Origin: a bacterium
GTDB lineage: Bacteria; Patescibacteriota; Saccharimonadia; Saccharimonadales; UBA4665
Reading direction: 5' to 3'
DNA length: 6,990 nucleotides
Assembly (NCBI GenBank): GCA_029549845.1
Contig: JAKPIL010000042.1
Coordinates: forward strand, 1 to 6,990
A program made the position numbers and the translations under genes. Below are positions 1 through 5,256 of this stretch, piece by piece. A model generated the notes under the pieces. The model was not told the DNA's origin and searched no databases. It worked only from the letters and a program-made list of their open reading frames with translations. Each line of letters begins with the position of its first letter. Position 1 is the first letter of the stretch.

Positions 1-2
1 TT

Positions 3-365
3 GCTGCTCTGCAGAACGGCATGCGTGATGTTACCCACGAACCGCTTGGTCGGGGGCTCGGCACGGCCGGTCCTGCCTCGGCGTACAGCCAAGCCGGGTC
101 ACGCAACAGCGAAAACTATTTCTTAGGTATTGCGCAAGAAACAGGCTGGCTAGGGCTAGGATTGCTTTTACTTTTTATGTACCGCGTCGCAATGTTGTTA
201 TACCGCCAGAAATCAGCCTTCAGCCACATGCTCTTTGCCTTGTTTGTCGGCCTAACGTTTGTCAATATACTGTCTTACGCCTGGTCCGATGTCACCCTTG
301 TGTACCTATTCTGGGGTTTGGCGGCGATTGCATTAGCCACAAAGCGACCTACGCATGAAACATAA
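3..365 (+). CDS. O-antigen ligase / polymerase-like membrane protein, C-terminal part (5' truncated)
   Basis: The reading frame is open from the left edge (codons from position 3), so only the last 120 or so residues are visible. Seen: a GRGLGTAGPAS segment, then a SENYFLGIAQETGWLGLGLLLLF block, then two further hydrophobic stretches and a short polar tail ending in KRPTHET. A Gly-rich loop, then 'EN-Y-aqE-G--G', then C-terminal membrane helices is the typical end of the O-antigen ligase/Wzy family (PF04932), which joins or polymerises lipid-linked glycan units on the outer face of the cytoplasmic membrane. The stop codon overlaps the start of the downstream GtrA-like gene by 11 bp, indicating co-transcription and translational coupling in a surface-polysaccharide operon. 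Ligase versus polymerase cannot be decided without the missing N-terminal part. The ATG at 21 is internal to the family domain and is not the true start. Confidence 0.8.
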   Translation, partial: AALQNGMRDVTHEPLGRGLGTAGPASAYSQAGSRNSENYFLGIAQETGWLGLGLLLLFMYRVAMLLYRQKSAFSHMLFALFVGLTFVNILSYAWSDVTLVYLFWGLAAIALATKRPTHET

Positions 366-798
366 AGCTCCACAGTCACCGGTTACCAGTCATCTCCTTA
401 AAACTGCGAGGCAGTTCATGCTCTACAACCTTGGTGGGGCGGTGTTTTTTGCAAGTGGGTACGCTGTGTTTGCACTTCTGTACGGCGTGTTCCACTGGCA
501 CTGGCTCATTGCCAAAGGTATAGCCGACCTCATAGGTTGGTCACTGAACTACCTTGTGCAGCATTATCTGGCGTTCAATGAAGTTGCTCGTGAGCAGGGC
601 CACAAAAAAGTGCTCAAAAAGTATGTGCCGTTCAGCCTCATCAATATCCCCATAGATTACGCCATCGTTGGTGGCCTCAAATGGCTCGGTGTCACTCCAT
701 TCATAGGCCTCTGGCTTGCAGCCGGCTTCTTTACCATCTGGAAATGGCTCTGGTACAAACACTGGGTCTTCCGGGCAGAAAGCATAAAATTACAATAA
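355..798 (+). CDS. GtrA-like membrane protein (polyprenyl-linked sugar translocase family)
   Basis: A 147-residue protein with four predicted membrane segments (about residues 22-46, 50-72, 92-111 and 114-136) and a basic loop (HKKVLKKY, 83-90) between the second and third. Length, four-helix layout and the C-terminal aromatic/basic 'WKWLWYKHWVF' block match the GtrA family (PF04138). In that family, members are thought to flip or help move undecaprenyl-phosphate-linked sugars across the membrane for O-antigen, teichoic acid or arabinogalactan decoration. The ATG overlaps the end of the upstream ligase-like gene and has no clear Shine-Dalgarno of its own, so coupled translation is likely. Together the two genes point to cell-surface glycan assembly; the exact sugar cannot be inferred. 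The stop codon lies inside the 21-bp palindrome that begins the next regulatory region. Confidence 0.82.
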   Translation: MKHKAPQSPVTSHLLKTARQFMLYNLGGAVFFASGYAVFALLYGVFHWHWLIAKGIADLIGWSLNYLVQHYLAFNEVAREQGHKKVLKKYVPFSLINIPIDYAIVGGLKWLGVTPFIGLWLAAGFFTIWKWLWYKHWVFRAESIKLQ

Positions 799-807
799 TT
801 GTAATTT
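787..807. promoter_or_regulatory. 21-bp perfect palindrome, probable operator
   Basis: Arms AAATTACAAT (787-796) and ATTGTAATTT (798-807) are perfect reverse complements around a single central A. The palindrome covers the stop codon of the GtrA-like gene and the expected -35 region of the promoter for the DUF3800 gene. A related element, TACAATTATTG (814-824), shares the pattern TACAATWATTG with 791-801 and lies 23 bp downstream, overlapping the -10 box. Two similar sites about two helical turns apart across a promoter suggest repressor binding; no T-run follows, so a terminator is unlikely. The binding protein is unknown. Confidence 0.5.
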
Positions 808-810
808 CCA

Positions 811-826
811 TGCTACAATTATTGGT
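811..826 (+). promoter_or_regulatory. Extended -10 promoter, near-leaderless, for the DUF3800 gene
   Basis: TGC followed by TACAAT (814-819) forms an extended -10 box (TGnTANNNT). Only 7 nt separate the hexamer from the ATG at 827, so transcription should begin at or one or two bases before the start codon. No Shine-Dalgarno is present. A weak -35 (TTACAA, 790-795) falls inside the palindrome. Confidence 0.5.
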
Positions 827-1582
827 ATGGATAAAACTGAAACAGGTCTCACTGGTCCTAAGCCACGCCGCGATTTGCAGGGCTATCTTGATGAAACCGG
901 CCTCCTCAGAACAAAAGATAAGTTTTTTGGACTTGGGCTCATCCTTTCCCCGAACATTAATCAGCTTCATCGTGAACTCATAAATTTTCGTAATCGGGCT
1001 CGCTATCACACTGAGTTTAAATTTAGTTCAGTTGGTACGCATAACATACTCTACTACAAGGCCCTTGTGGACGAGTTTTTCAAAGTCCCCCATAATGCCT
1101 TCGTGACATATGTATATGACAAAGAGAATATGGATATAGCTACATATTTCAAAGGAGACCACGATAAGGCCTACAATTCGTTTTGTGGTTCATTGATCGC
1201 AGAAGCGCTTCCACTTATGGGAGCGGGCTACTCTGATTATGTGACGCTGCTGGCTGACGACGTATCCACGTCTAAAGCGAATCATTTTGAGAGAGATATG
1301 AAATCAAAAATTAAACAACTTACCAGGCGTAACGCTGTGAGCAGTATTATCCGGCTCGAATCGCATGCGGTCACAGAAATACAGCTTGTTGATGTTTTGC
1401 TTGGCGCCGTAGCATATGCATTTAAGATTGATCAGGGGTTAGTCAAGCCAGATAAGGCAAAGTTACAGCTCGTAAAACACATCCAGAATAAGATACACGT
1501 TCCAGCCCTATCGACAGACCTCGATCGCAGGGTGAAGAACGGGGTCAAGTTCAGGGTAAAAGAAATAAAATTCAATAAATAA
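827..1582 (+). CDS. DUF3800 domain-containing protein
   Basis: A 251-residue soluble protein. Conserved acidic stations of the DUF3800 family (PF12686, regarded as RNase H-like and probably nucleic-acid acting) are visible in order: YLDETG (20-25, Asp22/Glu23), EFKFSS (63-68, Glu63), LLADD (141-145) and EIQLVDVLLGAVAY (185-198, Asp189). The full domain is therefore present and the acidic residues appear intact. The ATG is chosen because a good extended -10 ends 7 nt before it. The gene is visibly richer in A/T than the nadD and CBS-protein genes, is followed by an AT-rich gap, and carries its own palindromic control region, all consistent with horizontal acquisition. DUF3800 genes recur in mobile and phage-defence neighbourhoods, but no defence partner is visible here, so a defence role is only a possibility. 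Confidence 0.8.
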   Translation: MDKTETGLTGPKPRRDLQGYLDETGLLRTKDKFFGLGLILSPNINQLHRELINFRNRARYHTEFKFSSVGTHNILYYKALVDEFFKVPHNAFVTYVYDKENMDIATYFKGDHDKAYNSFCGSLIAEALPLMGAGYSDYVTLLADDVSTSKANHFERDMKSKIKQLTRRNAVSSIIRLESHAVTEIQLVDVLLGAVAYAFKIDQGLVKPDKAKLQLVKHIQNKIHVPALSTDLDRRVKNGVKFRVKEIKFNK

Positions 1583-1596
1583 AAAAGATGGCGCTC

Positions 1597-1626
1597 TGCA
1601 CGAATCGGTCAACAAGGACCAGTGCA
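1597..1626 (+). other. Short inverted repeat downstream of the DUF3800 gene
   Basis: TGCAC (1597-1601) pairs with GTGCA (1622-1626), enclosing GGTC (1607-1610) and GACC (1617-1620) around a 6-nt loop. No T-run follows, so it is not a convincing intrinsic terminator. It may only be an RNA 3'-end structure or chance. I see nothing coding between 1583 and 1680. Confidence 0.2.
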
Positions 1627-1688
1627 CGCATTCCATCAATGTCCATTATAGAGAGTTTGACGCAGTATGTCAATACATTATTAAATAT

Positions 1689-1717
1689 TTGTCAATCATT
1701 TCGATAGATGATTTAAT
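1689..1717 (+). promoter_or_regulatory. Sigma70-type promoter upstream of the LexA-like gene
   Basis: TTGTCA (1689-1694) and TTTAAT (1712-1717) are separated by 17 bp, each one mismatch from consensus, in an AT-rich tract. Transcription would start near 1724 and give a leader of about 60 nt before the ATG at 1784. A second candidate, TTGACG (1657-1662) with TTAAAT (1681-1686), lies upstream with an 18-bp spacer. Confidence 0.45.
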
Positions 1718-1738
1718 TTTAACTAAAGAAGATTGCGT

Positions 1739-1769
1739 CCAAGTTACCGCAGGACCCATCGGAACTTGG
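1739..1769. promoter_or_regulatory. Inverted repeat upstream of the LexA-like gene (operator or leader hairpin)
   Basis: CCAAGTT (1739-1745) and AACTTGG (1763-1769) are perfect reverse complements. Inside them CCG (1747-1749) and CGG (1760-1762) also pair, leaving one bulged A. The repeat ends 2 bp before a TATACT box (1772-1777) that lies 6 nt from the ATG. If that box is used, the repeat is a DNA element between -35 and -10 and a candidate autoregulatory site. If the upstream promoter is used, it would fold as a hairpin in the leader. Confidence 0.4.
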
Positions 1770-1783
1770 CGTATACTAGGATC

Positions 1784-2299
1784 ATGAACGAAAAGCAAAC
1801 AAACCAAGTGAAACCGTCATCTGTTGCAGAGCCATCCCAGGCTAAAATGGTTCGTCCTACCAAAAAGCAGGCCGAGTTACTTGGGTTTATAGAGCAGTTT
1901 ATCGCCGAGCACGGCTACAGCCCCAGCTACCGCGAGATCATGGGTGGGCTCGAATACACTTCTGTCGCCACAGTGGCGCTGCACGTGGGGAACCTCATCA
2001 AGCGCGGGCACCTGGTAAAGCGTGATCACAGTGCCCGCTCGCTGGAGGTGGTCAACCCTGCGGCGGAGGCCAAAACGCCGTTTCTAACCAACGAAATCAA
2101 AGAGTCGGAAGAAAAGTGGCTCGTCAGCAAGGTCGAAAAACTCTTCGCCGATGCCGAAGCTCAGGCGGCGCCCACAAAGCAACAGGCAGAAGATATCGCC
2201 ATTGTGCTTGTGGCGCTCAAAGTCATCGGCCTAGAAGGGGTAGCGCAAAGCTTCGCCGCCCGGCTATCCACCCTGCGTGAGCACCTCCCGCGCGAGTAA
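1784..2299 (+). CDS. LexA-type winged-helix transcriptional regulator without peptidase domain
   Basis: A 171-residue protein from the ATG at 1784. Residues about 24-90 match the LexA N-terminal DNA-binding domain (PF01726): 'RPTKKQAELLGFIEQFIAEHGYSPSYREI' followed by the recognition-helix and wing region 'TSVATVALHVGNLIKRGHLVKR' and 'SARSLEVV'. The remaining 80 residues are charged and helical, with no S24 peptidase signature: no Ala-Gly cleavage site and no recognisable Ser/Lys dyad region. It should therefore bind DNA but not self-cleave in an SOS response; the C-terminal helices may dimerise or sense something else. The ATG is preferred over an in-frame TTG at 1733 because the first 17 codons of the longer frame precede any conserved sequence and run through the inverted repeat and -10 box. 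There is no good Shine-Dalgarno; TATACT 6 nt upstream suggests leaderless expression. The name lexA is not justified. Confidence 0.75.
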   Translation: MNEKQTNQVKPSSVAEPSQAKMVRPTKKQAELLGFIEQFIAEHGYSPSYREIMGGLEYTSVATVALHVGNLIKRGHLVKRDHSARSLEVVNPAAEAKTPFLTNEIKESEEKWLVSKVEKLFADAEAQAAPTKQQAEDIAIVLVALKVIGLEGVAQSFAARLSTLREHLPRE

Positions 2300-2359
2300 G
2301 CAGCCACCGCCCCGCGTAAAAATTACTATATCTAGCGTAATGTTACACGTGTTAGACTC

Positions 2360-2367
2360 TATATAGT
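2360..2367 (+). promoter_or_regulatory. Probable -10 region of the riboswitch transcript
   Basis: Overlapping TATATA (2360-2365) and TATAGT (2362-2367) would place the transcription start near 2372-2374, just ahead of the riboswitch aptamer. A clear -35 is not seen. An AGACT/AGTCT inverted repeat (2355-2359 and 2366-2370) overlaps the box, and a palindromic ACACGTGT (2345-2352) lies before it. The 60 nt between the LexA-like stop and this point show only an ATTAC/GTAAT inverted repeat. Confidence 0.35.
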
Positions 2368-2385
2368 CTCTTCAAAGATTAACAA

Positions 2386-2479
2386 CTAAAATCGGAATGG
2401 GGTGAAACTCCTCAGCTGTGCCGCAACTGTAAATGTGAAAGGATAATCCTCTCACAAAGCCAGACACGATTTGTAAAGC
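2386..2479 (+). ncRNA. Cobalamin (B12) riboswitch aptamer, compact form
   Basis: Conserved blocks of the cobalamin riboswitch (Rfam RF00174) occur in the right order and spacing: AAAATCGGAA (2388-2397), GGGTGAAACTCC (2400-2411), the B12 box GCCGCAACTGTAA (2420-2432) and AAAGCCAGACAC (2456-2467). A closing stem pairs AAATCG (2389-2394) with CGATTT (2467-2472). Between the B12 box and AGCCAG a hairpin forms from TGTGA-A-AGGA and TCCT-C-TCACA around a 3-nt loop. The long peripheral arms of the large AdoCbl class are missing, so it resembles the smaller class-II-like variants. It binds a cobalamin in the nascent RNA and should switch off the gene starting at 2555. Which cobalamin form it prefers cannot be read from the sequence. 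Confidence 0.88.
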
Positions 2480-2495
2480 CTTCCGAGCAGAAGCA

Positions 2496-2527
2496 AACGC
2501 ATAGCTATACTATGTGTTCGTTTTTTT
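2496..2527 (+). terminator. Intrinsic terminator in the riboswitch expression platform
   Basis: AACGCATAG (2496-2504) pairs with CTATGTGTT (2510-2518, one G-U pair) around the loop CTATA. Two bases later comes an uninterrupted run of seven T (2521-2527). Its place between the cobalamin aptamer and the start codon makes it a natural transcriptional off-switch for the downstream gene. Confidence 0.7.
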
Positions 2528-2528
2528 G

Positions 2529-2554
2529 CCCTCGGAAGCACCGAGGGTATTTTT
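2529..2554 (+). promoter_or_regulatory. Shine-Dalgarno sequestering hairpin / second terminator, with competing anti-sequestor
   Basis: CCCTCGG (2529-2535) pairs with CCGAGGG (2541-2547). The 3' arm contains the Shine-Dalgarno GAGGG (2543-2547), 7 nt before the ATG at 2555, and the hairpin is followed by TATTTTTATG, so it could block translation, end transcription, or both. CTTCCGAG (2480-2487), directly after the aptamer, is perfectly complementary to CTCGGAAG (2531-2538). That pairing would dissolve the sequestor and free the ribosome site. This is the expected two-state design of a riboswitch expression platform. Confidence 0.6.
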
Positions 2555-4120
2555 ATGGCCGTTGCAGCCGGGACTCATGAAAGACAGGGTGTGTATCAGC
2601 CGATTTTAGACGGCGTTCTGCTCTCTATGGAGGCAGATTTACTGCAGAATGACGCTTTACGTCTTGCATCGCTTGAACACGACGCGGCCGTAAAGGCACA
2701 GGAGCTTATAAAACGTGTCGGTAATATTGCCCTCTCGTCTGAGATGATTAGCTCTGAGCCAACACTGTACGAAGCAATCCGCTCTGGCAACAGGGCGTTC
2801 ATCGAAGAAAATGCTCGTACAGATGTCATTGAAAGGACCTTCAAGGCCGGGCATATTATGAAGGTTCGACAGCGACTTAATGGGCGTGGACAGATAGAGC
2901 AGCACGGGCAAACGAGCGAGCAAACTCAAATAAATACGCTTCGCTATGCTAACGCTAACCCCCTTATGAAGCCACGCGTCAGAGCTGAGACAAAGAACAT
3001 GTACTATATCGACTTGCTGCGGCGTAGTGGCTTGCTCGAGGAAAACTATGCGGTAGTCGTGTCGCTCTGTCCCAATGCTGACAATACGACATTGGATAAG
3101 CTGGGGTTCTTTTCATTTTCAAAATCACTGGCCATACAGGCCACGACGGTTGAGCAGGGTGACGTTACGACGGAGTCTGCCTTTATAGCCGGTGTTAAGC
3201 ACGATGGCTCTGAGCGGTATGATCACAAGACAGCTGTTGATTTTGGGAAGAGATTTGGCGAAGACTGGCGCGGACTAAACGATGCGCAAATCATCAGCCG
3301 AGTACTCCTTATACCAAAGAGCAGTATGCCAAATGGGGTGATAGATTTAGCGCAGGTATGGGATGACCTCGCAGGCGGAACATTCTTTGGTCGCGATGTG
3401 CCGCGGCAAGATTACGGACGCTACCTACAGCTGTGCCGGCAGCGCGAACAGGGCTTCGAGCCTGCTGTGCAAAAGATAGTGAGCGACCTTATATCCATTG
3501 CTCCGACGCTAGAGGGGCCACTAGACGCAGTGGAAGCGCTACACAAAATATCCGAAAAACACACGCTCGATAAGGCTTTGACCGACCGCACTATAGACCC
3601 CCGTGTTTTTGGTGCAAAAGCAGCACTCGACCTTGAGGAGGCACGGTTCCATTATGACAGAGGAAATGTACAGCTCGTGCAGCTATCTATGCATAAAGCT
3701 CTTAAGAATGCTGCTTCCGGATCGTGCGCGAGCGGCGCGGCGGGTGGAGAAACATCGATGTTTAACGAAGATGGTACGCTGAAAACTCCCGAGCAAATCC
3801 TTTCTGAGAAAGGTGAGTCTCAGGAAGAATCAGATCAATTCGGGTCGCTCAGTTTTCGCTGCCAGCGAGGGCATCGCAATACGCGACCCCGCGGAAAGCT
3901 TATCCCAAACTGCATGCACTGCGGTATTTCTGTCGGGTGTGGCCCTAAAAAATCGCTTGAGAAGAAGCGGGGGACCAATATAACTCATTCTGCGAACGGC
4001 CTGGGCGGGCTAATTGCACCAGCTTTCTGGCAGAAGTTTGACGTCACCTCGAAGCAGACAAATGCTGCACCCAAGAAGGTAAGCGCTCCCGTCAGAAGTG
4101 ATTTTGGATTGGCAGCATAA
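2555..4120 (+). CDS. Protein of unknown function with C-terminal Cys/His (putative zinc-binding) cluster, under B12 riboswitch control
   Basis: A 521-residue protein that I do not recognise. It has no signal peptide and no membrane segments. Residues 1-390 are mixed, largely helical and charged. A linker at about 386-400 is rich in Gly, Ala and Ser (ASGSCASGAAGG), followed by an acidic stretch (EKGESQEESDQ, 418-428). A metal-binding-like module then follows: FRCQRGH (Cys436, His440), LIPNCMHCG (Cys453, Cys456) and VGCG (Cys462). The last 50 residues are low in complexity with basic patches. The ATG is well supported by GAGGG 7 nt upstream. It shows no hallmark of BtuB/BtuC/BtuF, cobalamin biosynthesis enzymes, MetE or ribonucleotide reductase, the usual targets of cobalamin riboswitches. 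I see no B12-binding DxHxxG motif. It appears to be monocistronic, since the next gene has its own promoter. Function is open: the zinc-like cluster hints at nucleic-acid or protein contact. Confidence 0.85.
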   Translation: MAVAAGTHERQGVYQPILDGVLLSMEADLLQNDALRLASLEHDAAVKAQELIKRVGNIALSSEMISSEPTLYEAIRSGNRAFIEENARTDVIERTFKAGHIMKVRQRLNGRGQIEQHGQTSEQTQINTLRYANANPLMKPRVRAETKNMYYIDLLRRSGLLEENYAVVVSLCPNADNTTLDKLGFFSFSKSLAIQATTVEQGDVTTESAFIAGVKHDGSERYDHKTAVDFGKRFGEDWRGLNDAQIISRVLLIPKSSMPNGVIDLAQVWDDLAGGTFFGRDVPRQDYGRYLQLCRQREQGFEPAVQKIVSDLISIAPTLEGPLDAVEALHKISEKHTLDKALTDRTIDPRVFGAKAALDLEEARFHYDRGNVQLVQLSMHKALKNAASGSCASGAAGGETSMFNEDGTLKTPEQILSEKGESQEESDQFGSLSFRCQRGHRNTRPRGKLIPNCMHCGISVGCGPKKSLEKKRGTNITHSANGLGGLIAPAFWQKFDVTSKQTNAAPKKVSAPVRSDFGLAA

Positions 4121-4131
4121 TCTCACACACC

Positions 4132-4146
4132 TGGTAAAATACCACT
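4132..4146 (+). promoter_or_regulatory. Extended -10 promoter, leaderless, for the zinc-ribbon/nadD operon
   Basis: TGG followed by TAAAAT (4135-4140) forms an extended -10 box. Exactly 6 nt (ACCACT) separate it from the ATG at 4147, which places the expected transcription start on the A of the start codon. TTGGCA (4109-4114) is too far upstream (20-bp spacer) to be a confident -35. Confidence 0.5.
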
Positions 4147-4314
4147 ATGTCAGATGACTTCGACCCATATGCCGAGATGGTGAAAGAGCGTGCCCCAGAG
4201 CTTTTCTGTGAGGTGTGTAGTTTCTATCCGCTAGAACCAGTGCATGGTCATTTTGCCTGCCCGTCCTGCAAAAACATCACCAAATGCTGCGAAGGGATGC
4301 CTCTCGATGCGTGA
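4147..4314 (+). CDS. Small zinc-ribbon protein (55 aa)
   Basis: A 55-codon ORF starting MSDDFDPYAEMVKERAPELF and ending in TGA at 4312. Two CxxC knuckles are visible: CEVC (residues 21-24) and CPSC (39-42), with a following CC pair (48-49) and two His in between (HGH, 34-36). Spacing between the knuckles is 14 residues, consistent with a zinc ribbon or rubredoxin-like fold. The first 20 residues are acidic and probably helical. It starts 6 nt after an extended -10 box and overlaps the nadD-like gene by 8 bp (4307-4314), which argues that it is a real translated gene in the same operon. The function is unknown; a role linked to the nucleotidyltransferase or nucleic-acid binding is only inference. 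Confidence 0.7.
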   Translation: MSDDFDPYAEMVKERAPELFCEVCSFYPLEPVHGHFACPSCKNITKCCEGMPLDA

Positions 4315-4966
4315 AAGCTCCGACCTTTCACGCTTACGGCTAGGGGATGGGGTGAAGGCCTCCTCTGTAAAACGACAATCCCAGACGAAGCGACGGGTTG
4401 GCATATACTCTGGCACGTTTGACCCGGTACATGCAGGGCATATTGCGTTTGCGCTGCAGGCAGCTACGGCCGCAGGGCTCAACAGAGTGTATTTTGTGCC
4501 CGAGCGAGCGCCGCGCGGCAAACGCCACGTGACGCACTATGCACACCGCGTGGCCATGATACGCCGGGCAACCCGGCCGTATACGCAGCTGGACGTGCTT
4601 GAGCTTGAAGACAAAACGTTTTCGGTAGCACACACGCTGCCGCGGCTGCGGCGCGATTTCCCGCAGAGCGAGTTGGTGTACCTGTGTGGATCGGATGTTA
4701 TTGCGCACATGGCGCAGTGGCCACATGTGGCACGGTTTTTGCAGCAGGTAGAGCTTTGTGTTGGTCGCCGTGGAAACGAAACACAGCTTAGCATAGAGCA
4801 GATGCTTAAAACATTGCCGCCCCCGCTCAGGGTGACATTTTTTGACAGTCATGCCCCGGCGGTTAGTTCTAGCCAGGTGCGCGCAGCGCTGCGGGAAAAA
4901 AGAGGTGTCCGTGGCTTGCTGGCAAGTGTAAAAGTGTATGCCGCCCAGGAATGGCTGTACCTGTAA
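4307..4966 (+). CDS. nadD: Nicotinate-nucleotide adenylyltransferase-like nucleotidyltransferase
   Basis: A 219-residue protein of the HIGH-type nucleotidyltransferase superfamily. Seen: VGIYSGTFDPVHAGH (31-45, the GxFDPxHxGH nucleotide-binding motif), VYFVPERAPRGK (the position of NadD's substrate-side Pro/Lys block), HRVAMIRRA, FSVAHTLPRLRRDFP, ELVYLCGSDVIAHMAQW (the G-D-W region) and SSSQVRAAL near the C-terminus (the ISSTxxR-like motif). The order and length fit NadD, which adenylates nicotinate mononucleotide to deamido-NAD in the cytoplasm. The usual PPHK segment reads APRGK here, so substrate preference is less certain, and another family member (NMN or pantetheine-phosphate type) cannot be excluded. 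The start is uncertain: the ATG at 4307 overlaps the zinc-ribbon stop, which suggests coupling, but gives an unusually long 30-residue lead; a GTG at 4352 behind AGGGG is an alternative. The gene is GC-richer than the DUF3800 gene. Confidence 0.75.
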   Translation: MRESSDLSRLRLGDGVKASSVKRQSQTKRRVGIYSGTFDPVHAGHIAFALQAATAAGLNRVYFVPERAPRGKRHVTHYAHRVAMIRRATRPYTQLDVLELEDKTFSVAHTLPRLRRDFPQSELVYLCGSDVIAHMAQWPHVARFLQQVELCVGRRGNETQLSIEQMLKTLPPPLRVTFFDSHAPAVSSSQVRAALREKRGVRGLLASVKVYAAQEWLYL

Positions 4967-5004
4967 CAGATACACCTTGCTGCAAAAACTACCACGCACA
5001 TGGC

Positions 5005-5034
5005 TTGACCGAGACATAAGCAGATTGCTATAGT
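5005..5034 (+). promoter_or_regulatory. Sigma70-type promoter with extended -10
   Basis: TTGACC (5005-5010) and TATAGT (5029-5034) are separated by 18 bp, with TGC directly before the -10 hexamer. This is one of the best promoters in the window and points into a stretch with no conventional gene. The start of transcription is expected near 5041. Confidence 0.6.
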
Positions 5035-5137
5035 GTGAGTATCTTATTTTGCACGGCGAGGTGCAGATAGAGACAAAAACATCAATAAAAAACGCCACTT
5101 GAGAGCAAGAGGTCTTGCAGGTGGCGTAGGGAGAAAT

Positions 5138-5227
5138 ATGTCCATACCAATTAAACTTACACACGAAACGACTGCCGTGCGCGTTCGCGTCAAACGGCCA
5201 GGTTGGCAGCAGTACATCCACTACTAG
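5138..5227 (+). CDS. Possible 29-aa small protein
   Basis: ATG at 5138 is preceded by AGGGAG (5128-5133), 4 nt away, and the frame closes at TAG (5225). The product starts MSIPIKLTHE, is basic in its middle (VRVRVKR, residues 14-20) and ends aromatic (YIHY). It has no known domain. In favour: the promoter, the Shine-Dalgarno sequence directly after a stable hairpin, and a hairpin downstream. Against: very short, no homologue that I can name, and most genes here seem to start without leaders. It may equally be a fortuitous frame in a small RNA. Confidence 0.4.
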   Translation: MSIPIKLTHETTAVRVRVKRPGWQQYIHY

Positions 5228-5256
5228 AGGTACATTGCTCTGTTTCGGTACTCAGC

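Noticed and set aside
681..1009. Open frames spanning the GtrA-like end and DUF3800 start in other frames
   Set aside because: They cross a palindrome, a promoter and two well-supported genes, and have no domain signature.
1733..1783. Upstream TTG start for the LexA-like protein
   Set aside because: The extra 17 codons lie over an inverted repeat and -10 box, with no Shine-Dalgarno, while the ATG at 1784 leaves the complete winged-helix domain.
2386..2479. Leader element as another riboswitch class (TPP, SAM, FMN)
   Set aside because: The combination GGTGAAACTCC, GCCGCAACTGTAA and AAAGCCAGACAC is specific to cobalamin riboswitches; the hallmark boxes of the other classes are not present.
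4340..5221. Long minus-strand open frame of 293 codons opposite the nadD-like gene
   Set aside because: It runs antisense to a gene with clear nucleotidyltransferase motifs, is rich in Cys, Arg and His in the way of shadow frames, and shows no domain or start signal.
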